Below, piece by piece: positions 1 through 12,700 of a DNA stretch of 64,000 bases; position 1 is the stretch's first letter; every line of letters begins with the position of its first letter. This stretch comes from Trichobilharzia regenti (Eukaryota > Platyhelminthes > Trematoda > Strigeidida > Schistosomatidae): NCBI GenBank assembly GCA_944472135.2, contig OX235270.1, positions 73,603,168-73,667,167 of the forward strand, given 5' to 3'. Made by a program: the position numbers and the translations under genes. The notes beneath the pieces were generated by a model. That model ran no database searches. It was given only the letters and a program-made list of their open reading frames with translations, and was not told the DNA's origin.

Positions 1-644
1 TATTTAAAAAACGGGTGTCGGCCTCACGCAACAGGCGTAAATATTGACCTAATATATCTGAATGTCCCAAATGGACAAAATAGTGGAGATACAGTTTAGT
101 GTTAAATGATACTTGTACGAGGAATGCTATGCTATTGATAAACGATGAGAGTAGCAATAATGATTGTAAAAGTAGTGGCAGTAATAATAGTAACTATTAT
201 GATTATGGCAGTACTCTAAACATCGAACAGAGAAGTGAAATAAAACTATGGCAGTAGTGACCGTGGCTGCCGTAATGTTAGTAAGTGTATGTGTTGCTTT
301 CGAACACTAAGTCTAGATTGAGATTTCAAATAACCAAACCTTTATTTCACGAAAGATGTTTCCTAAAATATATATATATATATATATTAGTCTGTACACT
401 GTACTAGCTGATTTACATTGCCATAGTGATTAGTACACTGCATTAATGGGAACTTCCAAACCCTGAGATAAAAGTTATCCTCCAAACCCGAATATGACAT
501 TGGGCATTAACGTTCGTGTGTGTTAACAACAGTATAAATTTGTCAGATAAGTTTTATTACATTCCGCCATTCCAACAAATTTATTTTTTCTCATAAGTAA
601 ATACCGTTTATTTTTCTTAATTAATTTCTGCTTTTATAATTTAG
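1..644 (+). other. EDC4 intron (3' part)
   Basis: No gene or recognised element is visible. It contains a short AT microsatellite near 369-388 and short ATT/GTA-rich stretches near 130-260, and ends in the acceptor at 644. Confidence 0.6.
369..388. repeat. (AT)n microsatellite
   Basis: Alternating TA run of about 20 bases. Confidence 0.9.
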
Positions 645-728
645 GCCAATCCATGTGTTTCGTCCACACGATGGGCTTCCAGTTTACTCCGTGATATTCT
701 TGGATAACATCTTACGTAATGACGAAAG
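645..728 (+). CDS. EDC4: EDC4 exon: propeller strand HVFRPHDG
   Basis: The acceptor TTTATAATTTAG ends at 644 and the donor GTAAGT starts at 729. One base completes a codon, 27 codons follow, and two bases are left over. Only this frame is open; the other two hit stops. The peptide contains [14 protein letters not shown], which closely follows the human EDC4 segment [14 protein letters not shown] in the N-terminal WD40-like propeller. The preceding exon lies upstream of the window. Confidence 0.88.
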
Positions 729-3700
729 GTAAGTATTCCCTTGGAAAGTTTATGCCGTGTCGCTCTGACGATGCAAATGTTGCATGATTACTTTTTAAAC
801 TGAAATAAATACTTCGACGTGAATCTACGAATACCTGCCATACATTTTCACAGAGAAGAAATATCCATAAGGTTTTACTTCCCTGGATTAGCTAATAAAT
901 AAATAAAGAAGGTAGATTATTTACTCACCGTCTATGAAATAAAAAGTTGTAGTGGATGAATAGGGCCTAATTAAGTTTAATATTTATTTCTTATTTATCT
1001 ACTCGTGTATATGTCTCACGAAGTTTGACCAAATGTGGTTATTTAATTACCACTGAACTGTTTACTTCTGGACAACAAAACCTGTAAACAATCATTATTA
1101 CAAGAATGTTTACTTTCTTTGCAGTTATGAGCAACGGCAAGACTTACATATCGGACAATTTCTCACTACTTACATCTATTAGGCATTAATGTGGAACATA
1201 GTTTAAAAATCTTTCAAAATATTGCTCCATTATACGTTTCTGTATTTTCCGTCAGCACATCAAGGCAAAGTGAGTGACAATAGAATCCCGTTTAACTTAA
1301 GATTATTGAAATAAAAAATAAACGAAACTCAAGCAAGTTCTCCAAAATTTTACTTATCATAAGAAGAAAATGTAGTTTTTTCATGGAATTCTTTTGCTCT
1401 TTATCACCAAGATTGTAATAAAAAATGAATGTAGCCTCATTGTTGTGAACCATTCAAGTATCTGTTGCCAAGAGACTTTAGACATTCGTTATTCACACCC
1501 TAATTACTCCAGTCAGAAAAGCTGCATCTTTCTGTATGTTTCAGATTACTAACTGCCAACCTCATGAGTCAATACATTGTCTTAGTCTGGACACAATTAA
1601 ATTTTTAAACTTCATTTTGTATCAGCTGATATTACTGGGAAGCCTACTCTGGTATACGGAGTGACTAACTGAGTGACTGGCTTCAACGTAGAACTTTGCA
1701 GTGATGTGCAGCAGTTCGAGTCGCCACACTTGACTTAGCATACAAAGCCAGAGAAGAAAGTAAAAGTAAATGCAAAATAGAAACAGTAAACAGAATATCA
1801 AGCTAAAACAATGGTAATATCGAAGAGCAATATAGTTCTATTGGGTATCATAAGTCACAAGGAGTGGATATATCTACTAAAATCGGTATTCTTCAGGCTA
1901 ATGAGTCATCTTCACTTCACTCACTCTGTGACCACAAACAACGATGACAGCCACAGAAAACACCTCCGACAACCTCTTAAAGCCACGCCGCCAACTTCAT
2001 AAAGGAGCATTCAACGTCAGAACCCTCTGCCAAATTAGACAACACGCATCACTAGCGAGAACCCTAGCATTTCGAGCCATGGGTGTATGTTGCGTTTCGG
2101 AGACATGCATACAAGACCCGAGTGTGGTCATTCACTTAACGTCACCCGACCAACAAGGTGAATCTGCGAAATTCACTTTAAGAGTGTTAGAAGACCCCTC
2201 AGCTAGTTCGCGAGGACTCGCAGGTGTAGGGATAGCATTAAGTGTTATGGCAGGAAAACCACTTCTTGACTGTATCCTAGTAGATGAAGGTATGTGTTTG
2301 GTCCGTCTGAACGGGTCTGTTAGAAGAAGGAATGACAGTGTTACCCGTCGTTGGCCTTTTATAGCCTCCGCTTACACCCAACAGACTGCAGTTCGGATGA
2401 ACTAAAGGGTGACTTCTACCAGAAACTGTCTGATTTGCTGAATAAAGCAAAAGGCTCAGATATAGTTGTTGTAGCAGGTGACTTCAATTCAAAGTGAGGA
2501 AGTTGTGCCAGACTAAGAAGTATGTAGGTGGTACGTATGGAGTTCTCTGCTGACGAACCGACAACGTTGACTGTCTTCTACAGTTCTGTTGAGATAATCA
2601 CTTGTTCCTATTCAAAATTAACTTTAGGAACAAAGACAGACATTGGGTAACCTGGCGATTTCCATCACGAAATCAACGTTAGACTCGAATAGACCACATA
2701 GCGATAGGGTATCGTTGAGGAGGGTCAGTAGAAGACTACCACCCCTTCTGGAATACGTGCCTAGACTCCGATCACTCCCTGGTTCGCTCACATTTATGCC
2801 TCCTTACGATTGAACGGACGTAAAATATTGTTGGAAGCGAAGCCGTTACGTCCCCAACTAGATCGAAACACTGAGTCCCTATTTGAGGAAGAAATAGCGA
2901 GACGAGTATCTGAGGTGAACAGAAGACTCCTCCTGTGGAAACCTTGCACGGTATACAGTTATTTGAGGACGCAGCTGTAAAGGCTAGTATTTACTTAACC
3001 CTAACCTTAAAGCGAGAGTTAGTAAGAGTGAGTGGATTTCTACTACCTCATCCAAACCGGTAGATGCAAGAAGACTGATTCTGGTGAGTTCCGAATATGA
3101 TGAGGAGCGAGAGCTGCTCAGACGCAAACTAACCAGAAGTCTTCGTAACGACCGTGAACAGTGGTGGGCGGTAAAACGAAATCGAAAGAGATGGAGAATG
3201 TGTGGGCTGTTGGTAACACCAGACAGCTGTTTAGACTTATGAGGGAAACAGATGGCAAAAGGCAAATGATGAGTGGAACAGTCTCTGAGAAATTTCACAG
3301 ATTGATATCAATGTGTGAGAAAAGTGGCACCATAGTTAGCTCTCAGGATAGACGACTAGAACGTTATAAAGAAGACTTCGAGGAGCAATTTAGTAGGCCT
3401 ACGGGCACGTTGGACTTACCCAGCGCCCAACACTTCCCTGAATGGGGTATAGACCGAGGTCCTCCGTCCCTAACTGAGGTTACAAAAGCTATGACTAATG
3501 TGAGATGAGGAAAAGCAGTGGGGCCTGATGGAATGACTCCAGTGTTATTAAGGATGGCTGCATCAACTAATATATTAAGGCAGCATCTGAGAATCAGAGG
3601 GGGTCCCGTTGGGTTGGTGTAAGTCATTGGTTATCCCGATATTCATGAAGGGAGACAAGTCTTCCTGTGATAGTTACAGGGGGGATTAGCTTGACTAGTA

Positions 3701-6700
3701 TGCTGTCTAAAGTTCTAGGCTCAATAATGATGAGTGGACTAAGTGGTGCTCGGAGAAAAATCACGAGAGAACGAGACAAGCTTTTGTTCAGAAAGAAGGT
3801 GTGTTGATCATATCCTCATCCTTGGGCATATTCTGGAGCATAGGGATATACCTGACGGTGTCCAGCGATCGTCATATTTCTTGACGTGAAAGTGGAATTC
3901 GATTCCGTCGACTGGGAGGTGTAGTAAGGCGATGTTTTGTTGTGAAGGGAATGTCGAGAAAATACATTGCACTGATCACGGAACTCTACTCGAACTCGTG
4001 AAGCTAGATGAGAGCTTACGGCGAGTTGTCATCTGAAGTGGTGACAACTAGTGATGTCCACTGTCTCCATTTCTGTTTAATTTCATCACAGAGATAGTAA
4101 TGGAATTGCCCCTAACTGACTTCAGGGATTGAGGGATTGAATTGTTACCATCACCGTCAGGGAATAATAGTCACGTTGAGTTATAATATGGAGATGATAT
4201 AGTCCTGCTCCGATGTGAAGACGCTGACAAAATGCAGAGTGTTCTGAAGACCTTGAGCTGAGCAGAAATCTTCGAATGTTTGGCAGGCAGTCAGGCGATT
4301 CACTCCTGCTGTCAGATGTAAGTTGATGCCACAGGACTATGCTACGTCGATTCATTCCTAGCTGAGAGATAGGGAATGAAGTGGTGACTGAGCGTGTTGA
4401 CCACTTCACTTATTTGGGAAGTTGTATCAGTCCAGGCAGTTTCATTGGGCTGATCGCTGACAAAATCTCAGAAAGGTTACGGATGGCGTGTTTGGTATGT
4501 GCCTGCCAACTCACGCGATCTCTGGTGTAGACGTGATATCTGGTTGGCTATTGATCAAAGGGTGTGTGTACGGCTCAGTCGTTCGCTCTGTCCACCTTTA
4601 TGGCCGTGAGTGATGTTATGTACTGGTCGAGAAATCAATAGTCCTGACGCAAGAAAGACGGAAATCAGAAGACCACTAGGTTTTCGATGATACTTCTATT
4701 TCCCAAAACACCAGGAGAATCAATAATGTCACACAAGAGTGTGAGAGCAAAAATATGAGAATGTCCGAACAAGTGTGTGAGCGAATATTCAAAAATGAAC
4801 AAATCAATAGACAGTCTTAACATGATTGGCTAATTATAATGGAATATCGATCCATATATACATAGCAAAATATATCAGACTGTCAAACAAACACACATTA
4901 TATGGATATATATCAAGTGAGACATGGCCATTGAAAGTGGAAGACATAAAAATCCCAGATAGCTGTATATGATCATAGGTGTCTGCATCCTACGCCCCTT
5001 GTTAGGTGGTATAATAGGGTGTGGAATATTGAGATTGGGCTTCGGTCGATTTATAGGTAAGGAGGGGAAATCAATGGATGAGGCTGTGAAGTTACACCGA
5101 TTGAGATGGTTGGGACATGTGTTACGTATGCTTAGGCATCACCTTCCTCGATAGGCAATATTGGCTGACATATGATGGATTAAGTTGGAAAAGAGCTAGT
5201 GGTGGTCAAACCAAAGCATGGCCTCATCAGACAATGAAACCCTAAACAGTTAAAGCCAGTCACTTAGTCAGGTGTAGACTTCCTGGTTGGGGTAGTCGGG
5301 ATGGTTAAAACTAATGGCTGGAGACAATTGGTGATATAGCTCAAAATTGTTATCAATGACGCAGATGCAAAGTGAAGTATGCTCTGAAGACATTGTATAG
5401 TAGGCCAGTGAACGCTTCGCAAAATACCTTCCAGCTCAGAGAACACAACTACATCATAAAAGCAGATGCATTCACTGCTTTTGGCTTATAATATCCAAAA
5501 TAATTGTATTATTCCTCTGTTACTATTCTTTTTGCCTCATATTTCTGCTTATTATATCTGTTTTGAATCTCTCCTTACTATCTTCTCTTGCTTTGTGTGC
5601 TACAATTAGTGTGACAACTCGAACTGCTGCACATCTGTGCAAAGTCTTACATTGAAACCAGTCAGTCAGTCCCTAGTACCACTGACTAATTTCACCCGTT
5701 AGTTTACAAAATTGTCACTGACCTATGAAACACGCCATCGTGCTTGCAGATTATGAATCAGTGATATATGGTTGTAAGTATAAAGCACCTTACTTAGCTT
5801 CATGCTTATTGGCATTCATTAAAAAGGTGTCTGAAACCGTAGTGAGCAAGCCTCAAATAGAATTCAGACAATACCATTAAGAGACATGACACTGGTTATT
5901 CCCCACTGAACAATCATTATAACCATTACAATCCGAATACCTCAGTGGCAACGCCTGTCGTTACAACATTGGGTGATGCGAATTTTGTTCCACATACGAC
6001 ATAAATTCCTTGCAGTTTGCATATACACCTTAGGTAATCACCTCAGTCGTAACTACATAGGCCGTTACAGGTACATGGGCCCCACTAAGTTCACTGTAGT
6101 GTAGAACATTTTTGAGGACCATGTTCTCTATAAGATTCAAATCTTCGCCTTTCATCAATTACAGCGTAACATATAGGTGGTGATCCTTCCTTGCTGTTAG
6201 CAACACTGTTGTAAAATATGATGTAAGTATGTGTGTAGATCATTACAAAGTGAAACAATGAAAACGGAACTTAATTCATGCTGTCTTTTTTCGTTTCTGA
6301 ATTCTTCTAACTTCAGTTCAACATGGAGTCATCTTCTAACCGGTGCTCAATCTAATCGGGAGATACGACTTTGGTCATGTTTAGATTGGTCCTGTTTGCA
6401 AACTGTACGTTTTTGTCCCGGTGCGTTAAATACAGACCCACTAAAACAAGCAAATATGCCGCTGTTAAAACCTGGTTTACTACTGGCTCTAGACAGTACA
6501 GCATCGTTTCTTATTGCTGCAGATGTAACGAGAAGGGTAAGCATGAAGCTTTTTTTGCATTGATATCCGATGCGCGATAATTGTTAATCTTTATCAACCG
6601 TATACAGATACATACACGCACACGATTCTCTCCTCGTTATTAACTCTTTATTTTACTGTTTAGCAAATAACCTTGATGAATTTCGACTGAGTAACTACAA

Positions 6701-9700
6701 ACAGTGTTACATGTATTTATTGAAATTAATTTTGATATATATATATATCACTATATTTACGTTTGTTTTTGTCAAAGTATTTTTAATGCATAGTGCTGTT
6801 GACGCTAACTGGCTGCTTGAACCTGGTAAAGCGATTAACTCATTGGTTACACGTCGACTACTTTTTTTCGAGACTTGCCATACTATGAAGTAGGAGACAA
6901 AAATGTGTATAAGGAGAGTGGTTTTGTAATCAAGCAAATCATCTTAGAATTATTCAGCTGACTATTTTGCACTATTAAAGGGTTTACTTCATTCAACCTT
7001 CATTGTTTAAAACGGTGTCAGTTAGACCATCACAAACTTCTATTGCATTTTCCTAGTTCATTTATACTTTACCCCTTGACAACTAATTTAGGTATTTGGA
7101 GCACTTCAAGAGGATATCCATGAGAAGAACAGTGTAAATTTTCCTACAGTCATATGTGATTTGTGGTTTAGGTTGTTGTTTTTATAATTTGGTTACACGG
7201 AACCGATCTTTCATCTACAACACTGTGAAGCCACACAGTTATTGTATAACAGATCATGATATCCGGTTGCCCAGACTGAAGAAGTATGCGAAACACGAGT
7301 CGGAGATCGACTACGTGAAAGCCAAGTGCTTTAGCCAATAAGTGTTGAGGATGCATTTGTGAAATGGTCTGAAGCATTTCACAAATCATTTTTTCCCATT
7401 TAACCCATTTATTTATGCACACAAACAGGTATTTCCACTGCAGTTGACGGAGACAACGCAAACTTCGCAATGTAAAAACAGCCACATGCGATAATACAAC
7501 TATGTTAAAATCATCCGCCTGAGCCACAAATCTTCCTTATGATGTGAAAGTGGTATTTCACTTATCACCCATAACTGTTTCAAAACCTTGGTCTGAAACA
7601 CTCCGCTACTTTTCCCACTCATCTTGATAAAATATTCGCCCAAATTCTATGGCCTATGGATATTTAAATACTCAAATACTTAAGAGTGTTAGGGTGGGTG
7701 GGGTGGGGGAGTAAAGTAGATTTACTTCCTTGTAAACGGATTCGTGGAACCGAATCATATACTTGACATTGCGATGAAACATAGACCTATGTACTAGGTG
7801 TAAGTTGAAGCTTACCCGATAAGTTAGCCGGTGGGGGTAACTTGATGACCCTTATTTCTGAGGCATGTCATACATACATGTCACTGTCAACTAAACTAGC
7901 ACTTGTGAAGAATCTACTGGATGTATCGTATCATATATTGGTTGATTCTCGTTATCTGAGCATTAGTAGTGTAGTTAGATTTAAATTTAATTCAGAGTAT
8001 GTGTGAACTAGTTGAAGTGTTAGAAGTGAGGCAGGTGGTCATAAAAGAAACCCAAACCTCTCTGAGAAGCAGCAGTATGGTAAGATAGCATAAATACAGA
8101 CGGATTTGTTGAACGACTTGACGACTAATAGTTGTGTATGAATTGCATATTAGATGAGTTGTGTTAGTGTAAGCTACATTCAGTGATAAAGTAAGTATTA
8201 TTGAGTGTATGGGGTTTTGAGTAGAGTTTAGTGCTCAAAATGTTATGATGTCGGTGTGTAAATCCGACTTACAATCTTGCTTTATACATGTTGTGTGTTT
8301 TACTTCCCCCTGTTTATTGATTATTCGAGTGGTATCTCGTCATTGATGTTGCATGCGTTCATTGTCGAATTGGTGAAGATATTGATATGTATCTGGACTT
8401 AAGTGTGTGAATTTTGAATTAGTTGATCGTCCCACACTATGGTGTTTTTTATTCAACTGAAGTTGAATCCTAATATTATGTGCCAAGGCATGCGTGACAT
8501 TGGCCAATCATTTTTTTAGATTTTTTAGCCTAGTGGTGTGCATCATTCTAGCTCCAGGTAAATCCCCATGTTTTGAAAGCTTAATTGGCCCCGATCCACT
8601 TGTTTGTTCTCTGTGTTCAATCCACTAGTGATTACTTAGTAAATTATAATATTTTATTTAACTGTATCATTGATATTTCTAAGGAGAGAGTGTTTGATCG
8701 TTAAGTTTGTGAGTGATAAGTGTGGAGAACAAAAGTTGTGTTAAACTCAGTTATTTGCAATTACAGTTGAAGTTCGAAAATGTTTTAATATAATAGCACA
8801 TTTGTGCGCAAAAATTATGGTTAGTCTGAAGGTAAAAGTGTTTACATTTGTGTTGATTTTACTTCATGAACTCTATACACTGTACTGTAATAATTTTTGA
8901 ATAATTTTTCCTTCACGTTCCGCAGTGGAACATAGGGCCTCAAGCTAGTGGCTCGAAGTTTCTGTAGAAGTGTTTATTTTTACAGGATGGGGTTGCAAGC
9001 CTCATGCCCAACCTTTCTACTTTACCAGCATTATTTCTGGCTTAGCGAGGTAAAGGAGTGCATCTGTGGCCGGGGATCGAACCTCGGACCTTGTACATGA
9101 TTGGTGAGCGTCCTAACCGCTGTGCCACCGACGCTCATACACTGTACTGTGATACTTAAATTTGTCCTGAAGGTTTGTCGGCCTATTATGTCAGTAGTGG
9201 TCTTTCTAAATGTCAATGTAGGGTGTATATGTAGACATCACTTATTTGCTTTTGCTTATGGTCTCGTAGTTCATTGGGGGAGAAATGTAAATCATTTTGT
9301 TCCCATTTCCTATCTAAAAATTGCTTGATTGTTTTATTTTCTGAGAATAACATATTGGGTCATTTGTATTACAAGAGATATATTCGTATTTTACACATAT
9401 TTTAATCTGTAAGAACTATTTTAACTGTATGAAGGTCTACAAAACTAATATTTGACATTTTCTGTTTCAGTAATATGCGAATATAGTTAATCAGTGTTAG
9501 CATTATCTAGTTGTCTTTTTGTCTTAATCGATCAAATAAAGTATCGATTTTACTTTGAATTCGTTCGCAGTTTCTTGTTTTATGTGTGCATTCACAACTC
9601 AACAGAAAATAATTTTTCAAAGTAAACAAAAATGACTCGTTCAAGACGTTTTGAATCTCGAAGGGCTCGTGGAAGATATCATCAACGTCGCATATCAGAT

Positions 9701-12700
9701 TCTCAGTCTTATAGATCTCATAGACACAGTAACCCTGAATTTGGACTGATTTCCTCAAATTGTAATCATTCAACAAATATGATGGGTGATGTTGCAACCA
9801 ACAGACGGCGTTCATCCATGGCAGTGACATGTGCTCGTGATACTAGATTTGGGTCACACACAGGATGTTTACCTGTTACTGGGACTTTAGATAATTCTTT
9901 AAGACCAGTGAATCGGTCTTCAAATAGTACAAGAACATCATCTTCATCGTACCGAAGACGAACTTGCCCATCTCGTAGAGCATCTGTTATTGCACGAAAA
10001 CGAGTCAGAAGCACTTCAATAAGTAAAACTCGCAGGTATTCCGCGAAACGGCGTCGCAATATTCGTCAAAGACGAGAAAAGCCTAGTCAAACGGGATCAT
10101 TTTCAGTGCTTCAAAACCCTGTGTCAGGTAGTGGCGAACATGTCGAATCTTGTTCTACTAATCCAAGTCCTGATAACCTTCAGGAAGTGAACTCAAATGT
10201 TTGTAGTACTAATGAAGAAACTGAAGATGTTTCAAAGAATGTTTATTGTTCAACAGTAGGTGTCAACGAATCAATAACTAGACATCCCTTTTTATTACTA
10301 TCTTCTCAATGTAAACGAAGTCTACCTACGTTAAAATCTAATTTTATTTCACAAACAAGTCCACGAAAACAAACAACTGATCAGCCTTTACAAAGAGCTT
10401 CTTGGCCAACAAATTCAGTGTCTTATTATGATTCACTAAATAGTACATGTCCAAATATAACCTCTAATAATATGATAACTGGTGGGAATGAACTTTCAAA
10501 TAATGAGGACTGTGCAAAAGAGCGTAAACTACGTGAAAGTGATAATAATATTATTGATTGTGCTGTTGTTTCAGGTGTTGAACAAGGCCTAAACCAACTC
10601 TCTCATGAGTTTGTAAATGAGACTGCTGAAATGAACAATGCCAATGTTATATCAGAGGATGATGATCCTTATTTCTCATCGTACTCTACTACAAATGATT
10701 CTTTTTCATAACTGAGCACAAGATAGATAGTGGCTATTATCTCTTTTCTTTTATTCTATCTGTGATTGAGAAAGCTGCTTGCTTTTCTGGCTTTATTTTG
10801 TGAATAGGAGATAATTATCTTCATTTGATGGATCTACGTTCAAATGCATATTGATTAAATTCAACCAATCGAAATGGTTAAAAAATATTCCTCGAACCAT
10901 TTTATCAATTATCATATCTGTAATACAGTTAATCGATCAAACGCATTTACGATTTTTGCTTTTTATATTTCGATGGGTTTGGGGTATTGTCTATGTAGTA
11001 GTTATTGCCGGTTTTTGCTTAGTCTTAGAAAATGAACTTCCGGAATCACTTGTTTTCTGTGGTTTTTGTGACTTGAAGATTAGTAAATGCTTGATTTTCA
11101 TACCTGTCCGTTACTGGTCCTGTTTCTTTTTACACTAAGAATGTACGCGTAGAATATATCTATGTGCTATGGCTTGATGTCCTGTAGTAACTAAACGATG
11201 GACTAATCGACTCATGACTGTGTATACATAGGTGCATCACTTCCGGCCATCGTACTTGGAATATCATACATAAAAGAAAAGAACAGTAGAGGGATACGAG
11301 CGTGAAATTAGGAATAGACAGTCTTTTTGTATGTTTGTTGAGATTTCGCCAAAAGTCAGGGCTGATATAACTTATGAAATAACTGCAGTGGTCCACACAT
11401 TTCATTCTTTAAGGTTGGAATTGATGCAGACTAGTACTGCATTGGTAGAGGGCAGATTAGATACCGAACATACTCAGATATTTGCTCAAAGTATTTAGAA
11501 GACTGCATTTTGTCATCTTCCTTTGCAATAGATCGTACTCGACAGCCTTATAAGAAAATTGGCTTATGTCAAAAATGTGAGAGGTTAGTGATTACAGAAA
11601 ATATATATTCAGTTGTTATACTCCCTGTATTAATCTAAACTGGTTGGCTTTATTAATGATTTTTTGTGTTGTGATGTTTCATTAAATCTTTATCACCTCT
11701 TCTCTAATTTTTATCACATTCGGCAGAGAATAAGGCGTAAATATACAACATTTATTCAAAAACAATTCGCTGTTCATATTAAAGCCACTAGAAGGGCCTA
11801 TATTATTCACCATCTGTTTTCATTTCATCCATTTTCACGATTCATATTGTTCTGGCCTCACTTTTTAATTCGTTGATGTGGCATACACATGCGCCTTATC
11901 TTGAATGTAGCTTTTATTTATGTGAGGCTGTACAGTTATACTTGTCTATTTTATTTTTTTTTTTTGCTATTAACATTTTAATCAGGTACTTTATACTTTG
12001 GAAATCGGTTCTGTTGAAACTACCGCGGAAAATTTAACTGAATTAGAGGATGGAATATCAGCGGCATCATCTTGTAGAAAAATGGGCATCGTTTCAGTTG
12101 GTGAATTTTTACTGACATCTCCATGTCTACTGTTCGCTCTGGGTTCTTTTTCAAGAAAGACCGGAATTGATCTTGGTTAGTTGTCCCTTATTTATCTAAT
12201 AATAAATCCTCGGGATTTATAGTTTAATGTTTAATATATTTTAATATAGTTTAACTATGTTATTCCTATGTCAACAGCCATCAGTTCACTTAATCCTACT
12301 TATCAAACAATGCTACTAATGTGGCACGCGCTACTGATAAGATTTACCGGTAGTATATAAAGATGTTCATCGGCAAAAAATATCATATAACAGAGAGATA
12401 GATTTAAGGTTAAAGAAAGCAAATGAACCAGCTTTGCGGCAAAACATGGTGGTCGCGAAAAGAAGACAAAGAAACTCAATATGAAAGGAAGAAGTTGTAC
12501 AACACGGAAGATCTGTGCAAATGACAGTTTTCAAATAAGGTGTGCATAATTGCCAATTTCCAAATAAACATTTCGTTACCATGTCTCTTGTCTTCTGCCA
12601 TTACATTACTCATTGCAAAACCGGTCTAAACTTTTGCCAACCATTGTACCGACTTATCTGTGAGAGATGCTAAAAATGCTATCAATCGGCAAATAATAAT

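Larger units (their letters stand above)
729..6316 (+). other. EDC4 intron with non-LTR copy A
   Basis: I see nothing recognisable in 729-1640. An inverted non-LTR 3' tail fragment lies at about 1650-1800, copy A with a solo LTR at 1887-5690, and unassigned AT-rich sequence at 5700-6316. Confidence 0.6.
6537..11985 (+). other. EDC4 intron hosting a nested ORF and repeats
   Basis: 6537-7550 shows only short AT runs and no supportable gene. Then come the first copy of a 0.8-kb repeat (7558-8455), a minus-strand SINE-B (8905-9135), the nested RS-rich ORF (9632-10711), and 10712-11985 without recognisable features apart from the T-rich tract before the next exon. Confidence 0.6.

Noticed and set aside
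2984..3298. Minus-strand ORFs of about 100 codons shared at 2984-3298 and 37053-37361
   Set aside because: They are the reverse reading of the duplicated dead LINE coding region, not separate genes.
7092..7135. Possible exon [14 protein letters not shown] after CTAATTTAG
   Set aside because: The phase would fit, but 11986-12175 continues the EDC4 sequence exactly (VLYTLEIG) and this segment has no EDC4 similarity.
7168..7527. 119-codon minus-strand ORF
   Set aside because: No motif, no splice or promoter context, and no similarity recognised; consistent with chance.
10851..11138. 95-codon hydrophobic ORF after the nested gene
   Set aside because: Non-ATG start and AT-rich hydrophobic composition; likely chance reading of T-rich DNA.
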